Shown here: positions 27,463 through 34,351 of the stretch, piece after piece
Numbering within the stretch: the stretch's first letter is position 1
Layout: every line of letters begins with the position of its first letter
Translations under genes and position numbers: made by a program
Notes under the pieces: generated by a model
Seen by the model: only the letters and a program-made list of their open reading frames with translations
Told to the model about the DNA's origin: nothing
The model's database searches: none
DNA from: Hoylesella marshii DSM 16973 = JCM 13450
Lineage (GTDB): Bacteria > Bacteroidota > Bacteroidia > Bacteroidales > Bacteroidaceae
Assembly: GCF_000146675.1 (NCBI RefSeq)
Contig: NZ_GL397214.1
Span: 711,568-745,918, forward strand
Direction: 5' to 3'
DNA length: 34,351 nt

Positions 27463-29772
27463 ATGCAAAGACTATTTTTGTTCGCGTTCATGGTTTGCAC
27501 ATTTAGCAACATAAATGCGCAGTATTCTATTATTGGAAAAGTCCTCATCGAGAATGGTGACACCCTTGAATCCAATGTAGAGCTGTACACCAAAAGCCAT
27601 ACGGTTGTCTCTGCCGTACAAACACAGAAAGGAATGTTTTCATTCTCAAATCTCGCAAAAAACAATTTTTATTATGTGGTTGCATCACATGTCGGATATA
27701 CTACTGACACAATAAAGATAGACCGCATAACAAAGGATCTGAACATTGGGACAATGTTCCTTAAAGACAGTCTTACTACGTTGGACGAAGTTACCGTTGT
27801 GGGAAGCAGCATAAGTTTTCAAAATGGAAGCAAGAGAATTTTCCCCAATGAATTTCAAAGAAACAGTCCTGACGCTATGGTTATGCTTGACAAGATGAAC
27901 CTGTCGAGGATTAATGTTGACCCACTAACAAAAAGCCTGACACTGAACGGTGGCGGAAGCGTTAAGACATTGCTTAACGGAAGGGAGGTATCAGCCGTTG
28001 AAATTGCTGCACTTTCCCCGGAAATTATACAGCGCGTAGAATACCACGACACGCCGGAAGCACGGTATGGCAATGCAGACGTGGTCTTGGATTTTATTAC
28101 CAAAAACGACCAAGTTGGCGCAAGGGTTTACCTTTCTTTGTGGCAGGGGCTTTTAACGAGTTTCGGAGAGGACTACATTTCCTTGAAATTCAACCGCTGG
28201 AACAGCCAGTTTTCATTAGACTACAATATGGCATACCGCAATTGGAAACACCTCAGCAGGGAATATGAAGAGGACTTTAATCTGCAAAATGAGAACTTTT
28301 CGAGAACCGAACTGGGGCATCCTGGACGATACAGATACGACAATCACAACGTACATTTCAATTACAACTATCAGGAGAACAAGAAAATAATTAACTTTTC
28401 ACTGGGGACAGCCATCCAAAATGCACCGTATAAAGAGTGGAACAGTGATTTGCACTATAAAGGGACAGCACTCAACTTATACGACAATGCGAAATCATCG
28501 GCCACAAATCCTTATTCGCAACTATATATACAGTTGCCCATAGGAGAAAATCAACTATATGTAATGAATCTCTCTGGTCAATACAACAAAGGGAAATACA
28601 ACCGTCTGTATCAGGAGGCAGACAACGAAAGTGAATCCAACCAATTCTGCAGTAATGTCCGTGAGATTCAAAAAGGCTATGCGCTGTCGCAATTATACGA
28701 GAACAGGCAGAATTGGGGAACTTTGACCATTGGAGCAAACTTCAACCAGCAGTTTACCAAAAGCGACTACAATTCAGTCCGAAACGATATGACACAGAAG
28801 CATCACACAGGCCAACGCCAGACCAACCTTTATTCTTATGCACAATGGGGAAAGGCATGGAGCGAACTTTATTGCCGAGTGGGCATTGGACTGAACCAGC
28901 GATGGATGCATGTGGGAGAACAAAAACAAAGCACCTTTACGATTCGTCCGATGCTATTCGTCCGTTATACCGTTTCTCCAAAAATCGAACTTCGTTATCA
29001 GGGGTCGGTCTCTAATATAATGCCTACACTTTCGGCTATTTCTGACTATTCACAGGATATAGATTTTATACAGATACAGCGAGGTAATCCTAATCTCAAG
29101 CCGCAGATTGATTTCTATAATGCGTTGGTATTCAATTATAAATTCACAAAAACAGCATTGGCTCTCTACTTGAATGAAACATATTCAAAGTCGCCAATCA
29201 TGGAATGCACATATCTGGATAATGAAAAGGTGGTCAGAACCATGGAAAATCACAAGAATTTTCAGAACTATAATGCGGAATTTGAATATGGAGGGCAGCC
29301 TTTTGGCAATCTGCTGTCGTTCAAAGTTTATACCGGCTTAAAATTTTATAAAAGCAATGGCAACCAATACACTCACCGCAAAACAATACCCTACTATGGG
29401 GGTCAGGTTTCTGTTTACTATAAACAATTCACTATGAGATGGCAGTTTCGCAAGAATGTGCAGGACAGGTTTTGGGGAGAAACGCTTTATCGGTATGAAG
29501 ACGGCCACATGTTGTCGTTTGGCTATCAGACAAATAAACTCAGCCTTTCTGCCGATGTGCTGAATCTGTTTTCTTTGAAGCATATTTCCGCACAAGAAAA
29601 CTATTCAAGCGTGGCTCCTTACAAACGCTATGAATATCTTGATGAAACAAGAAATCTTATACGTTTAAACCTTACGCTGAACCTATCGTATGGTAAAAAA
29701 TACAAGGAGGATTCAAAACGCATAAACAGCAACACAAGCAGTGAATCATCCGTCATTAAAGGAGAGAAATAA
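27463..29772 (+). CDS. TonB-dependent-receptor-like outer membrane beta-barrel protein
   Basis: A 769-residue outer-membrane protein. A signal peptide (MQRLFLFAFMVCTFSNINA, cut near residue 19-20) is followed by a carboxypeptidase-D-regulatory-like beta domain (about 22-100), a plug-like domain (about 108-215: LDEVTVVG, LLNGREVSAVEI, VEYHDTPEARYG) and a long barrel with alternating aromatic residues. This order matches the Bacteroidetes OMP_b-brl_3 group rather than SusC. It begins 18 bp after the radical SAM gene and ends 21 bp before the exporter, so it belongs to the peptide operon. It may pass the mature peptide across the outer membrane, take it back up, or give immunity; nothing in the sequence decides which. 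Confidence 0.88.
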   Translation: MQRLFLFAFMVCTFSNINAQYSIIGKVLIENGDTLESNVELYTKSHTVVSAVQTQKGMFSFSNLAKNNFYYVVASHVGYTTDTIKIDRITKDLNIGTMFLKDSLTTLDEVTVVGSSISFQNGSKRIFPNEFQRNSPDAMVMLDKMNLSRINVDPLTKSLTLNGGGSVKTLLNGREVSAVEIAALSPEIIQRVEYHDTPEARYGNADVVLDFITKNDQVGARVYLSLWQGLLTSFGEDYISLKFNRWNSQFSLDYNMAYRNWKHLSREYEEDFNLQNENFSRTELGHPGRYRYDNHNVHFNYNYQENKKIINFSLGTAIQNAPYKEWNSDLHYKGTALNLYDNAKSSATNPYSQLYIQLPIGENQLYVMNLSGQYNKGKYNRLYQEADNESESNQFCSNVREIQKGYALSQLYENRQNWGTLTIGANFNQQFTKSDYNSVRNDMTQKHHTGQRQTNLYSYAQWGKAWSELYCRVGIGLNQRWMHVGEQKQSTFTIRPMLFVRYTVSPKIELRYQGSVSNIMPTLSAISDYSQDIDFIQIQRGNPNLKPQIDFYNALVFNYKFTKTALALYLNETYSKSPIMECTYLDNEKVVRTMENHKNFQNYNAEFEYGGQPFGNLLSFKVYTGLKFYKSNGNQYTHRKTIPYYGGQVSVYYKQFTMRWQFRKNVQDRFWGETLYRYEDGHMLSFGYQTNKLSLSADVLNLFSLKHISAQENYSSVAPYKRYEYLDETRNLIRLNLTLNLSYGKKYKEDSKRINSNTSSESSVIKGEK

Positions 29773-29793
29773 TAATAATTTTTGATTTTAATA

Positions 29794-32010
29794 ATGAGTT
29801 TTGCAATAAAACGACAGCGAGATGCTATGGATTGCGGTCCTTCCTGTTTGGCGATGATAGCCAAACATTATGGACAGCAAGCTGATAAGGAGCAATTGCG
29901 GAAAATCTGTTCCTTAGGCAAAGAAGGTGTTTCTCTTCTTGGTATCAGCAAGGCTGCAGAAAACCTCGGTTTCAAGACCATTGGAGGACGTTTGAGTTTT
30001 GAAATGCTATACCAAGAGGATCCGATGCCTTGTATTATACACTGGAATCAGAACCATTTTGTCGTTGTCTATAAGATAAAAAAGCACAATAAAGGAAAAT
30101 ATACCGTATATGTAGCAGATCCGGGCAAGGGACTTGTTACCTATACCAAGGAGGAATTCTGCGAGCATTGGGTTAGTACCAAGACAAACGGTGAAGAAAA
30201 AGGTATTGTACTGCTCCTCGAGCCGACGGAACAATTCTATGCTCAAAACGATACGAAAGCAGTGCCGACTCAAAGGCGAGTGAAATTCCTCTGGAGCTAT
30301 CTCAAGAAATACAAGCGTTTTTTTACGCAACTCATTCTCGGTTTGTTACTCGGCTCACTCCTGCAACTTGTCTTCCCGTTCCTCACCCAAGCTATTGTAG
30401 ATACAGGTATAGGGGGAAAGGATGTCGGCTTTGTGTGGCTGGTGCTGCTGGCTGAGATGATGCTCCTCTTTAGCCGTACCGCCATTGACTTTATCCGCTC
30501 AAAGATACTCCTGCACATCTCCACCCGTATCAACATCTCGCTCATCTCAGACTTCTTCATCAAGCTGATGAAACTACCGATGAAGTTCTTCGATACCAAG
30601 CTGATGGGCGACCTTTTGCAACGCATTGAAGACCATCGCCGTGTTGAGCAGTTTCTTACCTCAAGCAGTCTAAGTCTGCTTTTCTCTTTCTTCACATTTC
30701 TGATCTTCGGTGTCGTTCTTGCTGTCTATAATCTCGGCATCTTCCTTGTCTTCTTGTTTGGGACATCGCTTTACGCAAGCTGGATAATACTCTTTCTCAA
30801 AAAGCGTAGACAGTTGGACTACAAATACTTTGAGCAGGCAGGGCGCAACCGTAATGTAACCTACCAACTCATAGGAGGTATGCAGGAAATCAAGCTGCAA
30901 GGATGCGAGCAGCGCAAACGTTGGGAATGGGAGGACGTACAAGCCGACCTGTTTAAGGTCAATCTGCAATCGCTCAATCTGCAACAAGTGCAACAGGCAG
31001 GAAGCATCACCATCAATGAGGTGAAGAACATCCTCATTACCGTACTTGCAGCCACAGCCGTAATACACGGAAATATGACACTCGGTATGATGCTGGCGGT
31101 ACAGTACATCATCGGACAGCTCAACAGCCCTGTGGAACAACTCATCCAGTTTATCTACTCATGGCAAGACGTAAGCATCAGCCTTGACCGCATGAACGAA
31201 ATCCACACCGAGACCAACGAGGAAAATGTCGAACGGACACATACCGCCTATACGGACAAGACCACCGAAGGACATTCCCTCACGATAAAAGACCTATTCT
31301 TCAAATATGATATCTACAGTCCGAAAGATATTCTCTCCGACATCAATCTCTCTATTCCCAACGGCAAGGTAACGGCAATCGTGGGAGCGAGTGGAAGCGG
31401 AAAGACAACGCTCGTAAAACTCCTTTTGGGATTCTATGAGCCATTAAACGGAAGTATTCAGATAGGCAATGCCAATTTGAGTGAATACAACCTCGGCTGG
31501 TGGCGAAGCCAATGCGGTGCAGTGATGCAGGAGGGATATCTCTTCTCCGATACCATTGCGAGAAACATCGCAATATCTGACGATGAACCCGACATCGAAC
31601 GTATTCGTCATGCTGCCCGTGTAGCAAACATCGCAGACTACATCGAAGCCCTTCCTTTGGCTTACAACACAATGATTGGACAAGACGGACAAGGTATCAG
31701 TCAGGGGCAACGGCAACGCATTTTGATTGCAAGGGTAGTCTATAAGAATCCGATGTTCGTCTTCTTGGACGAAGCCACCAATGCCCTAGATGCCAACAAT
31801 GAACGAGCCATTACTGAAAACCTTTCGGAGTTCTACAAGGGAAAAACCGTTGTCGTGGTGGCACACCGTCTTTCCACCGTCCGCAATGCCGACCAGATAG
31901 TAGTGCTTGACGAGGGCAAAATCACAGAAGTGGGTACACACGAAGAACTCACGTCCAAACGTGGCAAATACTTTGCCTTAGTGAAAAACCAATTAGAATT
32001 GGGTAACTGA
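29794..32010 (+). CDS. Peptidase-containing ABC transporter (C39 bacteriocin-type exporter)
   Basis: A 738-residue half-transporter that cuts a double-glycine leader and exports the peptide across the inner membrane. The N-terminal C39 peptidase has C14 (MDCGPSC), H88 (WNQNHFVVV) and D109 (VADPG). A six-helix membrane domain spans about 160-450. The ATPase domain has Walker A GASGSGKTT (531-539), signature ISQGQ (635-639, in place of LSGGQ) and Walker B with D659/E660 (FLDEATNALD). The frame is open to a TTG at 29782, but ATG at 29794 gives the usual MSFAIKRQRDAMDCG start. It matches the GG site of the precursor at 25767. The second half is visibly richer in G+C than the radical SAM gene. Confidence 0.95.
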   Translation: MSFAIKRQRDAMDCGPSCLAMIAKHYGQQADKEQLRKICSLGKEGVSLLGISKAAENLGFKTIGGRLSFEMLYQEDPMPCIIHWNQNHFVVVYKIKKHNKGKYTVYVADPGKGLVTYTKEEFCEHWVSTKTNGEEKGIVLLLEPTEQFYAQNDTKAVPTQRRVKFLWSYLKKYKRFFTQLILGLLLGSLLQLVFPFLTQAIVDTGIGGKDVGFVWLVLLAEMMLLFSRTAIDFIRSKILLHISTRINISLISDFFIKLMKLPMKFFDTKLMGDLLQRIEDHRRVEQFLTSSSLSLLFSFFTFLIFGVVLAVYNLGIFLVFLFGTSLYASWIILFLKKRRQLDYKYFEQAGRNRNVTYQLIGGMQEIKLQGCEQRKRWEWEDVQADLFKVNLQSLNLQQVQQAGSITINEVKNILITVLAATAVIHGNMTLGMMLAVQYIIGQLNSPVEQLIQFIYSWQDVSISLDRMNEIHTETNEENVERTHTAYTDKTTEGHSLTIKDLFFKYDIYSPKDILSDINLSIPNGKVTAIVGASGSGKTTLVKLLLGFYEPLNGSIQIGNANLSEYNLGWWRSQCGAVMQEGYLFSDTIARNIAISDDEPDIERIRHAARVANIADYIEALPLAYNTMIGQDGQGISQGQRQRILIARVVYKNPMFVFLDEATNALDANNERAITENLSEFYKGKTVVVVAHRLSTVRNADQIVVLDEGKITEVGTHEELTSKRGKYFALVKNQLELGN

Positions 32011-32011
32011 T

Positions 32012-32497
32012 ATGGAAAAACAGGAAAATAAACAGGAACGGAGTTTTGAGCTCCGCAGCGAAAAAGTACGCAGCATCGTGGGGCAGATACCCTCATCTCT
32101 CGTTCGTTATGGTATTACTGCCATAGGAGCTATTTTGCTTTTTCTGTTAGCCGTAGCCTATTTCCTGCCTTATAAACAAGTGTATTTGGGAACGGCTACC
32201 GTACACGGAGCAACAACCGCAACACCAGCGGACAGCACAGATATAACCATCTTATTAAAGTTCGAGAATAAACGCCCCGACAATGTAAACGGACAAATGA
32301 TTTATCTGCAATCTCCCTATAGAACGTTTGCCGGGCAGATACAGGACCTTTCTTCCGTCCGTGACACATTGGAGCGTCAGGAAGCCCTTTGCCGTTTCAA
32401 GGTAACTGAGATAAAATCTGTGGAAAACCAGACGGTAGATTTCCAGATAACTCGAACATCGGGCAATCTGCTGCAAAAAATGCTTGGGGGAATATAA
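32012..32497 (+). CDS. Short HlyD-like membrane protein (adaptor N-terminus only)
   Basis: A 161-residue protein starting 1 bp after the exporter stop. Residues 12-52 (ELRSEKVRSIVGQIPSSLVRYG, then one TM helix at about 33-52) resemble the N-terminus of Bacteroidetes HlyD-type adaptor proteins that pair with C39 exporters. The remaining 110 residues form a small periplasmic domain predicted to be beta-rich. The long coiled coil and biotinyl-lipoyl parts of a normal HlyD (usually 400 residues or more) are absent. No leftover HlyD sequence is visible downstream, so it may be a naturally short partner rather than a broken gene. Role inferred from position: exporter accessory or immunity. Confidence 0.72.
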   Translation: MEKQENKQERSFELRSEKVRSIVGQIPSSLVRYGITAIGAILLFLLAVAYFLPYKQVYLGTATVHGATTATPADSTDITILLKFENKRPDNVNGQMIYLQSPYRTFAGQIQDLSSVRDTLERQEALCRFKVTEIKSVENQTVDFQITRTSGNLLQKMLGGI

Positions 32498-32794
32498 TCC
32501 CATCACACATTCCTTATCTCTCTCGATAGTCAATGGTTAAACTCACTGCTTTTTCACTACTCTTTTCCTTGATTTATCGCTTGCCATATTCTCTTATTTT
32601 TGTTTTTCTAATCACGACTTTGGAGTGATTTAATCCTCCCTTCGGGGCAAGGGTCTTTGTGGTACAAATGGCAATTTGTGGTACAAAGACACACCTTGCT
32701 GATGTAGAAAATGGGATTATAAGCCCATGCCGTGTTACTGCATTCACTGAATACAGTAACTCAGCGTAGGCTTGCATTCGAGGAATGCAGTACT
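32498..32794. other. Convergent spacer with several inverted repeats
   Basis: No gene is visible between the exporter operon (+) and the DUF3408 gene (-). It contains AATCAC/GTGATT (32610-32630), CCCTT/AAGGG (32638-32653), a direct repeat of TTTGTGGTACAAA at 32656 and 32675 nested in an outer GTCTTTGT/ACAAAGAC pair, TTACTG/CAGTAA (32735-32759) and TGCATTC-gag-GAATGCA (32773-32789). None has a clear T-tail, so a terminator is likely but not identified. Confidence 0.5.
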
Positions 32795-33301
32795 TCAGAG
32801 TTTCCGCCATCTTTCCACATCATCTTTGTATTGGTCGAGATGTTCTCGAAGCACCTGCTCCACATATCCAGAAACGCTTGCTCCCTGCTCACCGATTTTC
32901 CTCACCACGAAGTCCAACTTTCGTTGGGTTTCCTCTGATACATACACGGCTTTGCGGTGGCTGTTGCGAAAGGGCTGGAGATATTTCCCCTGAAACTCGG
33001 ATAATTGCTTCCTGTCCTTTGTTTTTCCCATTCGTTGATAATTCTCTTCGATAGAAGTAGCCCTTTCCGTTGGTGACAACTCTGTTTCTTGATAGGACGG
33101 TTGAGAATAGTCCTTGTGGCTCTCCTTGTCATTTTGTTCCTCAACTTTAACAGGCTCAAATCTTTTCTTTTCCTCTTCATAATCTATCGGCTGGTCAAAA
33201 TCGGGCAACTCTTCGGGCTTGCGGAGCTTAACGCCATAATTGCCCATATCTCGAAGGGCTTGTTCCAGACGTTGTTTCCTTTGTTCATCTATTCTTGCCA
33301 T
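32795..33301 (-). CDS. DUF3408 domain protein of mobile elements
   Basis: A 168-residue protein whose C-terminal part (about 113-168: RKAVYVSEETQRKLDFVV, then GEQGASVSGYVEQVLREHL) is the DUF3408 domain, resembling a ribbon-helix-helix DNA-binding fold. The N-terminal half is highly charged and probably disordered. The family is found mainly in Bacteroidetes conjugative and mobilizable elements. Its start overlaps the end of the upstream HTH gene by 13 bp, showing translational coupling. Exact role unknown. Confidence 0.88.
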   Translation of the reverse strand: MARIDEQRKQRLEQALRDMGNYGVKLRKPEELPDFDQPIDYEEEKKRFEPVKVEEQNDKESHKDYSQPSYQETELSPTERATSIEENYQRMGKTKDRKQLSEFQGKYLQPFRNSHRKAVYVSEETQRKLDFVVRKIGEQGASVSGYVEQVLREHLDQYKDDVERWRKL

Positions 33302-33603
33302 AATTTCTTGGGTATTGCGTTATAATGTCTTTCGAGCATAGCTTGTATGTCGCTTTGCCTGTAAAGTATCTTGCCTCCGATTTTGCAGTAGGCTATCGTT
33401 CCGCTGTCCCGATAGTCCTGAAGTGTGCGGGTACTCAGACGTAACAGACTGCAAACCTCCTCGCCAGTGAGGTAAACCTCTCCGCCTAACATCGGTCGGG
33501 CTGTAGAACAATAACGCTCCAGTTTCTTCAAAGTACCCTCCATCAGTTGTGCAAACATCTGCATTTGAGGGTCTTGCTGTGTAATGATTTCATTCTCCGA
33601 CAT
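33289..33603 (-). CDS. Excisionase-like helix-turn-helix protein
   Basis: A 104-residue protein with a C-terminal MerR-like HTH_17 fold: YLTGEEVCSLLRLSTRTLQDYRDSGTIAYCKIGGKILYRQSDI (about 44-86). Such proteins act as excisionases or regulators in Bacteroides conjugative transposons, comparable in type to the small Xis proteins of CTnDOT. It is the middle gene of a - strand trio, 3 bp after the upstream HTH gene and overlapping the DUF3408 gene. Confidence 0.87.
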   Translation of the reverse strand: MSENEIITQQDPQMQMFAQLMEGTLKKLERYCSTARPMLGGEVYLTGEEVCSLLRLSTRTLQDYRDSGTIAYCKIGGKILYRQSDIQAMLERHYNAIPKKLWQE

Positions 33604-33606
33604 AAT

Positions 33607-33876
33607 TCATTCATTGTTTGCGTTCAGTAAATTTGTGATGTCACTCTCCTTGTAATAACATTTATGCCCAATGATGGAAAAGGGTATTCTGCCTGTATCC
33701 CGATAAGATTGCAGGGTACGTTTGCTGATGCCGAGTCTGCGACATACGGCTTCGTTGTCGAGCCAATCGTCCTTTTCGGGCGGATTGCCGATGAGTTGTT
33801 CGATACGATGAATAAAGTCTGCAAAGTCGGAGCTGTGCCGCTCCCACGCTTTGCGGTCGATGATAATGAGTTTCAT
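33607..33876 (-). CDS. Excisionase-like helix-turn-helix protein
   Basis: An 89-residue protein with the HTH_17 pattern WLDNEAVCRRLGISKRTL, then YRDTGRIPFSIIGHKCYY (about 38-74), paralogous to the next gene. It is the first gene of the trio and has a plausible promoter about 80 nt upstream. A pair of such HTH genes is a hallmark of the integration/excision module of Bacteroides mobile elements. The integrase would be expected upstream, beyond the window. Confidence 0.87.
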   Translation of the reverse strand: MKLIIIDRKAWERHSSDFADFIHRIEQLIGNPPEKDDWLDNEAVCRRLGISKRTLQSYRDTGRIPFSIIGHKCYYKESDITNLLNANNE

Positions 33877-33956
33877 TTCCTTGATTTTGTTTTGATTACT
33901 TTATTGTTACTCGGCAAACGAACTAATATGCAGTCCATTGCCGTACTTATTGAGTG

Positions 33957-33987
33957 CAAAAGTAAACCCTCGGAAGCACCGCTGCAA
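33957..33987 (-). promoter_or_regulatory. Promoter of the HTH/DUF3408 operon
   Basis: On the - strand, TTG (33985-33987) and TACTTTTG (33957-33964) are separated by 20 bp, fitting the Bacteroidetes -33/-7 pattern, with a leader of about 75 nt to the first HTH gene. Confidence 0.58.
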
Positions 33988-34045
33988 GAAATGAGGAAAA
34001 GCAGGGAAATAGAAGGAAGAGAAGAGAAGTTAGTCTATCAGTCAG

Positions 34046-34177
34046 AAAAGCTCCTAAGCTTTCATTAAAAAGCTCTTAAGCTTTTTGTAAATTACTTATA
34101 AGCTTTTGTCAGATTACTTATAAGCTTTTTATAGATTGCTTATAAGCTTTTCATAGAAAGCTCCTAATCTTTAAGCG
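34046..34177. repeat. 22-bp tandem palindromic repeat, 6 units
   Basis: Six units of exactly 22 bp start at 34046, 34068, 34090, 34112, 34134 and 34156 without indels. The common core is taagcttt, in most units as CTTATAAG or AAGCT-cttA-AGCTT palindromes; the last unit is decayed. The period matches the arrays at 343 and 17156, though the sequence does not. Confidence 0.88.
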
Positions 34178-34324
34178 CAAAGGCTGGTAGCTTTCCCCAT
34201 CAGATTTGGAGTCGCCGCAGAAAAACTCTTATGTTCTGTATAAGAATGGTATGATTGCGGTAATGAGAAGAGGTGCCGGTTCTTTCCTTTTATCACATAG
34301 CAATTATTCTCTCGACAGTTCGAT

Positions 34325-34350
34325 AGTTCGACAAATCGATATGTAGAACT
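34325..34350. repeat. Inverted repeat cut by the window edge
   Basis: AGTTCGAC (34325-34332) and GTAGAACT (34343-34350) form a near-perfect inverted repeat around aaatcgatat. A related agttcga word occurs just to the left (34317-34323). It could be part of a recombinase or relaxase site, but the sequence ends here. Confidence 0.35.
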
Positions 34351-34351
34351 A

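Larger units (their letters stand above)
23700..34351. mobile_element. Probable mobile or genomic island carrying a RiPP cluster (right end outside window)
   Basis: The block from the TetR gene to the right edge is accessory in content: a RiPP-type cluster and a minus-strand trio of DUF3408 and two excisionase-like HTH proteins. These gene types are characteristic of Bacteroides conjugative or mobilizable elements. G+C is uneven, very low in the radical SAM gene. No integrase, relaxase or transfer genes are present within the window. In related elements the integrase is usually upstream of the HTH genes, so it would be expected just past 34351. Both limits given here are estimates. Confidence 0.4.
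33877..34351. other. Gene-free stretch at right edge
   Basis: No supported gene. It holds the promoter of the HTH operon (33957-33987), a six-unit 22-bp repeat (34046-34177) and a cut-off inverted repeat at the very edge. The open frame across 33664-34068 on the + strand is mostly the complement of the HTH gene and is not a gene. Confidence 0.6.

Noticed and set aside
29782..29793. TTG start four codons upstream for the C39 transporter
   Set aside because: The ATG at 29794 gives the usual short N-terminus before the catalytic Cys; the upstream codons lie in an AT-rich spacer.
34046..34177. CRISPR array or plasmid iterons
   Set aside because: No spacers, so not CRISPR. Iterons are conceivable from the 22-bp period, but no replication initiator gene is visible in the window.

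Overview
The window looks like chromosomal DNA of a Bacteroidales bacterium, most probably Prevotella in the broad sense. The reasons are the Na+-translocating NADH:quinone reductase operon, a tyrosine-tailed Wzc-type kinase, TamB, an OMP_b-brl-type TonB receptor, DUF3408/excisionase-type mobile genes, and several TAnnTTTG (-7) promoter boxes with little Shine-Dalgarno sequence. The species is not certain. No rRNA, tRNA or CRISPR array was recognised.

Region 1 (0.6-4.5 kb, + strand) is an envelope-polysaccharide operon: rfbA, a polysaccharide co-polymerase/BY-kinase, and a small HAD-type phosphatase. Region 2 (5.2-11.1 kb, - strand) is the complete six-gene nqrABCDEF operon, closed by a strong intrinsic terminator. 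Region 3 (11.4-17.1 kb, + strand) holds tamB and dinB, the latter behind a clear Bacteroidetes promoter. Region 4 (17.5-23.1 kb, - strand) is ordinary housekeeping DNA: dnaG, a DUF2461 gene, nth, dapA and a membrane acyltransferase.

Region 5 (23.7-32.5 kb, + strand) is an accessory island and the main point of interest. A TetR regulator with a palindromic operator precedes a ketoacyl-ACP synthase III gene broken by one in-frame UGA. Next come a 90-residue peptide with a double-glycine leader and three copies of D-C-[NT]-C-G-S-[GA]-N-S-N, a radical SAM/SPASM protein, a TonB-type outer-membrane receptor, a C39-peptidase ABC exporter and a one-TM stub of an HlyD adaptor. I read this as a ribosomally made, post-translationally modified peptide (RiPP) system: the peptide is made, modified on its Cys-X-Cys repeats by the radical SAM enzyme, cut after Gly-Gly and exported by the C39 transporter. 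An intrinsic terminator lies between precursor and maturase, probably to keep the peptide in excess.

Region 6 (32.8-33.9 kb, - strand) holds a DUF3408 protein and two excisionase-like helix-turn-helix proteins, typical of Bacteroides conjugative or mobilizable elements. This suggests the peptide island is mobile. The integrase would lie beyond the right edge.

A recurrent unexplained structure is a set of short tandem arrays with a 22- or 23-bp period, each unit centred on a small palindrome, in four separate intergenic regions (about 0.35, 4.75, 17.2 and 34.1 kb). Two of these sit between convergent genes.
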